DNA of 61,366 nucleotides from Bradyrhizobium nanningense (GTDB lineage: Bacteria; Pseudomonadota; Alphaproteobacteria; Rhizobiales; Xanthobacteraceae). A program made the position numbers and the translations under genes. The DNA lies in NCBI RefSeq assembly GCF_004114535.1, contig NZ_LBJC01000012.1, positions 1-61,366 of the forward strand. Direction: 5' to 3'. Position 1 is the stretch's first letter. The number at the start of each line of letters is the position of its first letter. Positions 59,115 to 61,366 of this stretch are shown here, piece after piece. The notes beneath the pieces were generated by a model. The model did no database searches. It was given only the letters and a program-made list of their open reading frames with translations, and was not told where the DNA came from.

Positions 59115-59636
59115 TCAGCGCGCGCCAAAACTGGCGCGAGGCGAATTTGTATCATCAATTTGAGTGCCGCCGAAGCGCTTCGAGCGTGAAGCAGATGCCA
59201 CGCGTGAACTATCGCAAGGCGCAACAATGGCGGCGAGATCACGACCTCGAAGGTACATCATTTTTGGCGTCAGCCCGCCGCGCCGTGCGATCCAAGCGCG
59301 CACCGGAGCAGGATAGGTCGTCATTAGTTCTTGCGTCCCGGATGCGCTGACGACGCGTTTGCCAGAGTCATCGAACATCCATGCCGCATGAAAACCAAGC
59401 ACCGCATCAGGGGTGGCGCAGACTCGGTCGCTCGGGACTAATCCGAGCACCATGGTGCAGGCCGAAACGCATTTGCCCGTAATGACGACGGACTCACCGG
59501 AGTCGCGCACATGTCGGAAGTGCGTCGCATAGTCCCGCATCTTACCGCCGATGTCGGCGCTGATAATTACGGTCGCGGAAGCCGATGTAACGCTTAGCGC
59601 CATCAAAACAACAGCAGCAATCAGGTGCGCTCGCAT
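59115..59636 (-). CDS. Exported conserved hypothetical protein
   Basis: A 173-residue protein with signal peptide (MRAHLIAAVVLMALSVTSASA) followed by VIISADIGGKMRDYATHFRHVRDSGESVVITGKCVSACTMVLGLVPSDRVCATPDAVLGFHAAWMF. The 'G-K-C-V-S-A-C-T' segment and following strands resemble a Clp/crotonase-like fold family of exported proteins in this genus, without known function. AGGAAAAGGAC precedes the ATG. The C-terminus ends PRASFGAR. Confidence 0.65.
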   Translation of the reverse strand: MRAHLIAAVVLMALSVTSASATVIISADIGGKMRDYATHFRHVRDSGESVVITGKCVSACTMVLGLVPSDRVCATPDAVLGFHAAWMFDDSGKRVVSASGTQELMTTYPAPVRAWIARRGGLTPKMMYLRGRDLAAIVAPCDSSRVASASRSKRFGGTQIDDTNSPRASFGAR

Positions 59637-59900
59637 GTCCTTTTCCTCGGCAGTAGCGGATCAATCCCGCGCCATGCGTCGCAAGTCGCGTGCCACCAGC
59701 CGATGCCGTTTAGAAGGTCACCTAAAGGCGTGATCTGAATTAGTTTTCTTTTGAAGAGCGCCCCGCTTTCACAAGGGCAGGCAGGTAAGACAGTTCGCTG
59801 AGGCTAAAAAATAGGCACGCTCACAGCTCTTTGATGAAGATGAGTGCAGCAGGGGTGTAACCTAAGAGCAACACTTTGGAGTAAGTGCCGGAGGAAAATC

Positions 59901-60149
59901 ATGACCATCAAATACATCCTTGCCGTCGCACTCGTCACGCCATTCTTGATTGTGTCCAGCATGGCTCAGCAGTACCAAGGCGGCCCCAAATCGCCTGCCC
60001 CCATGACGCGGCAAAGCGGTGGCGACATCTATGCGCAAGGAATTGATGTTTACGCGCCGCGAAGCGACATCTACGCGCAGGGCGTCAGAACCGAAAAATC
60101 CCACGCTTATCGCGGTGGCCCAAAGACTGTCGTTCCGCACGGTAGATGA
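59901..60149 (+). CDS. Small exported protein with short repeats
   Basis: An 82-residue protein with signal peptide MTIKYILAVALVTPFLIVSSMA and a mature part containing repeats: GGDIYAQGIDVYAPRSDIYAQG, and YRGGPK twice-like (QYQGGPK and AYRGGPK). GGAGGAAAATC directly before ATG 59901 is an excellent ribosome-binding site. Function unknown; low-complexity exported proteins of this kind are frequent in Bradyrhizobium. Confidence 0.7.
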   Translation: MTIKYILAVALVTPFLIVSSMAQQYQGGPKSPAPMTRQSGGDIYAQGIDVYAPRSDIYAQGVRTEKSHAYRGGPKTVVPHGR

Positions 60150-60462
60150 GAGGACTGCGCTTCGGGATCACGCTCTCTATGAGCGAGAGTGACGCGCGAT
60201 GTGTGGACGGCTCCGGGTTGGCAAGAAGAATCTTCACTTGCAGCATTGGTCGGAGCAGCCATGTGTTCGGCCTGTTTGTGCGGTACCCATGACCGCTGGC
60301 CATAATGCCCTCCGCGGATCAGGTCCCGATCAACAGCACGCATTCGAAGATGCCTTGGCCCATGTGGGTTGTCCTGATCGCCGGATCGACCGGCGCTGCA
60401 TTAAGTGCTGTTCGTCCTTTCCAACCGTTACGTCACACCGGTGTGTCCGGCTGTGAACTCAT
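60150..60462. other. Stretch before the IS110 relic
   Basis: No gene is recognised. It should contain the end of the IS110-family element, but I could not identify a terminal sequence by eye. Confidence 0.45.
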
Positions 60463-61366
60463 TTACGCCATGAGAGCGGCGGGTTCCTTGTAGCGTTCGT
60501 TCTTGGCCATCATCGCCCATGCCATCCGGGCGAGTTTGTTGACGAGCGCGATGGCAGCGACCTTTGTGGGTCGCCGCGCCAACAATGCGGTGAGCCAGGG
60601 CCGATGCCGGGTGCCATGGATCTTGGCATAGCGGATCACTGCGAGTGCGCCTGCCGTGAACAGGCTGCGCAAATAGCGATCGCCTTGCTTGCTGATACTG
60701 CCAAGTTTGTCCTTGCCCCCGCTCGAGTTCTGCTTCGGCACGAGCCCAACCCAGGCCGAGAAGTCCCGTCCCGATCGGAAGGCCTTGGCATCGGCAACGC
60801 TCGCGACCAACGCCGTTGCCAGCGCCGGCCCGACGCCAGGAATCGCGTCCAGCCGTTTGCTCGTCGCATTTGATTGATGCCAGGCGATGATGCGTCGGTC
60901 GAACTCCAGGATTTGGGCCTTCAGGGCCCGCAATTGGCTGCCGAGAGCCGCAAGACACCTCCGGCAGCCGGCGGTCATCAGTGTCGGCGACCACTTCCAG
61001 CAACTGCTCGACACCCTGGCGCCCGACAGGGGCGACGATCCCGAACTCGGCAAAATAGGCGCGGATTGAATTGATCACGGCAGTCTGCTGGCGGATGAAG
61101 AGATGGCGCGCACGATGAAGCATCAGACAGCTCTGTTGCTCGACCGTCTTGGCCGGCACGAACCGCATGTTCGGTCTCGTGACCGCCTCGCAAATCGCCT
61201 CCGCGTCGGTGCTGTCGTTCTTCTGCCGCTTGACGTAGGGCTTCACGTAGGCCGGAGGCATCAATCGAACCGTGTGCCCCAACGCCTGCAGCTCGCGCGA
61301 CCAATAGTGCGATGATGCGCAAGCCTCGATTCCCACCAGGCATGGCGGCAACTTCTGGAAAAACGC
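60463..61366 (-). pseudogene. IS110-family transposase, frameshifted and cut by window edge
   Basis: Minus-strand reading from the window end gives PPCLVGIEACASSHYWSRELQALGH, VKRQKNDSTDAEAICEAVTRPNMRFVPAKT and 'VINSIRAYFAEFGIVAP', the N-terminal RuvC-like part of IS110 (DEDD) transposases. Around 60955 the frame shifts and continues as 'LGSQLRALKAQILEFDRRI' and 'RLDAIPGVGPALATALVASVADAKAF...FSAWVGLVPKQNSSGGKDKLG', the C-terminal IS116/IS110/IS902 domain to a stop at 60463. The shift and missing end make it a relic unless the frame error is an assembly artefact. The 5' end is outside the window. Confidence 0.85.

Noticed and set aside
1..61366. CRISPR arrays
   Set aside because: No set of regularly spaced, near-identical short repeats was found; the repeated sequences seen are palindromic intergenic elements or a coding hexamer repeat.

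Overview
The window reads as chromosome of a Bradyrhizobium-like alphaproteobacterium. This rests on high GC, long spurious antisense ORFs, several families typical of that genus (DUF6894, DUF892/YciE, short Cys/Arg-rich or 'RAEQCR'-type proteins), and several kinds of palindromic intergenic repeat of the type common in these genomes. Identification is by reading motifs only; no database search was run.

Left part (1-35 kb) is mostly core or long-resident chromosome. It opens with the 5' part of an IS256-type transposase and a Crp/Fnr regulator, then an FtsH-type protease, a DUF6894 protein, an MgtA-type P-type ATPase and a small c-type cytochrome. From 8.4 to 16.6 kb lies an anaerobic/low-oxygen block: a polytopic protein with three His...GWL repeats, a tandem DUF2249 protein and a DUF59 (MIP18) protein in one operon; ubiX-ubiD on the minus strand; and divergently ubiT-ubiU-ubiV, the oxygen-independent ubiquinone pathway, followed by a short-chain dehydrogenase. 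TTG-N8-CAA (FNR/NnrR-like) boxes sit before the first operon and in the ubiD/ubiT divergent gap, suggesting common oxygen or NO control. Next come DUF892, RidA, a biotin/DMSO-sulfoxide-type molybdoenzyme, an AraC regulator, msrA, a large winged-helix/NB-ARC/TPR regulator, an MFS transporter, and a five-gene minus-strand efflux operon: NodT-type outer-membrane factor, macA, macB, response regulator, sensor kinase.

The middle part (35.5-52.6 kb) is a genomic island. It starts with a tyrosine integrase and continues with two small HTH/AlpA-like proteins preceded by clustered TCCCG...CGGGA palindromes, phage-type hypotheticals, a VWA protein, a DNA methyltransferase, a prim-pol/VapE replication protein and a P27-type small terminase. 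No capsid, portal, tail or large terminase gene is visible. This is the make-up of a phage satellite rather than a phage. Beyond the terminase is a cargo end: a tightly packed three-gene operon (GHKL ATPase plus two unrecognised proteins), divergent from hsdM and a half-length hsdS with no hsdR. This cassette is the best candidate for an undescribed anti-phage or restriction-type system.

The right part (52.6-61.4 kb) is a degraded accessory zone: many very small genus-type proteins (some under 60 residues), exported proteins, a frameshifted DNA ligase relic with a substituted nucleotidyl motif, and a frameshifted IS110-family transposase running off the window.
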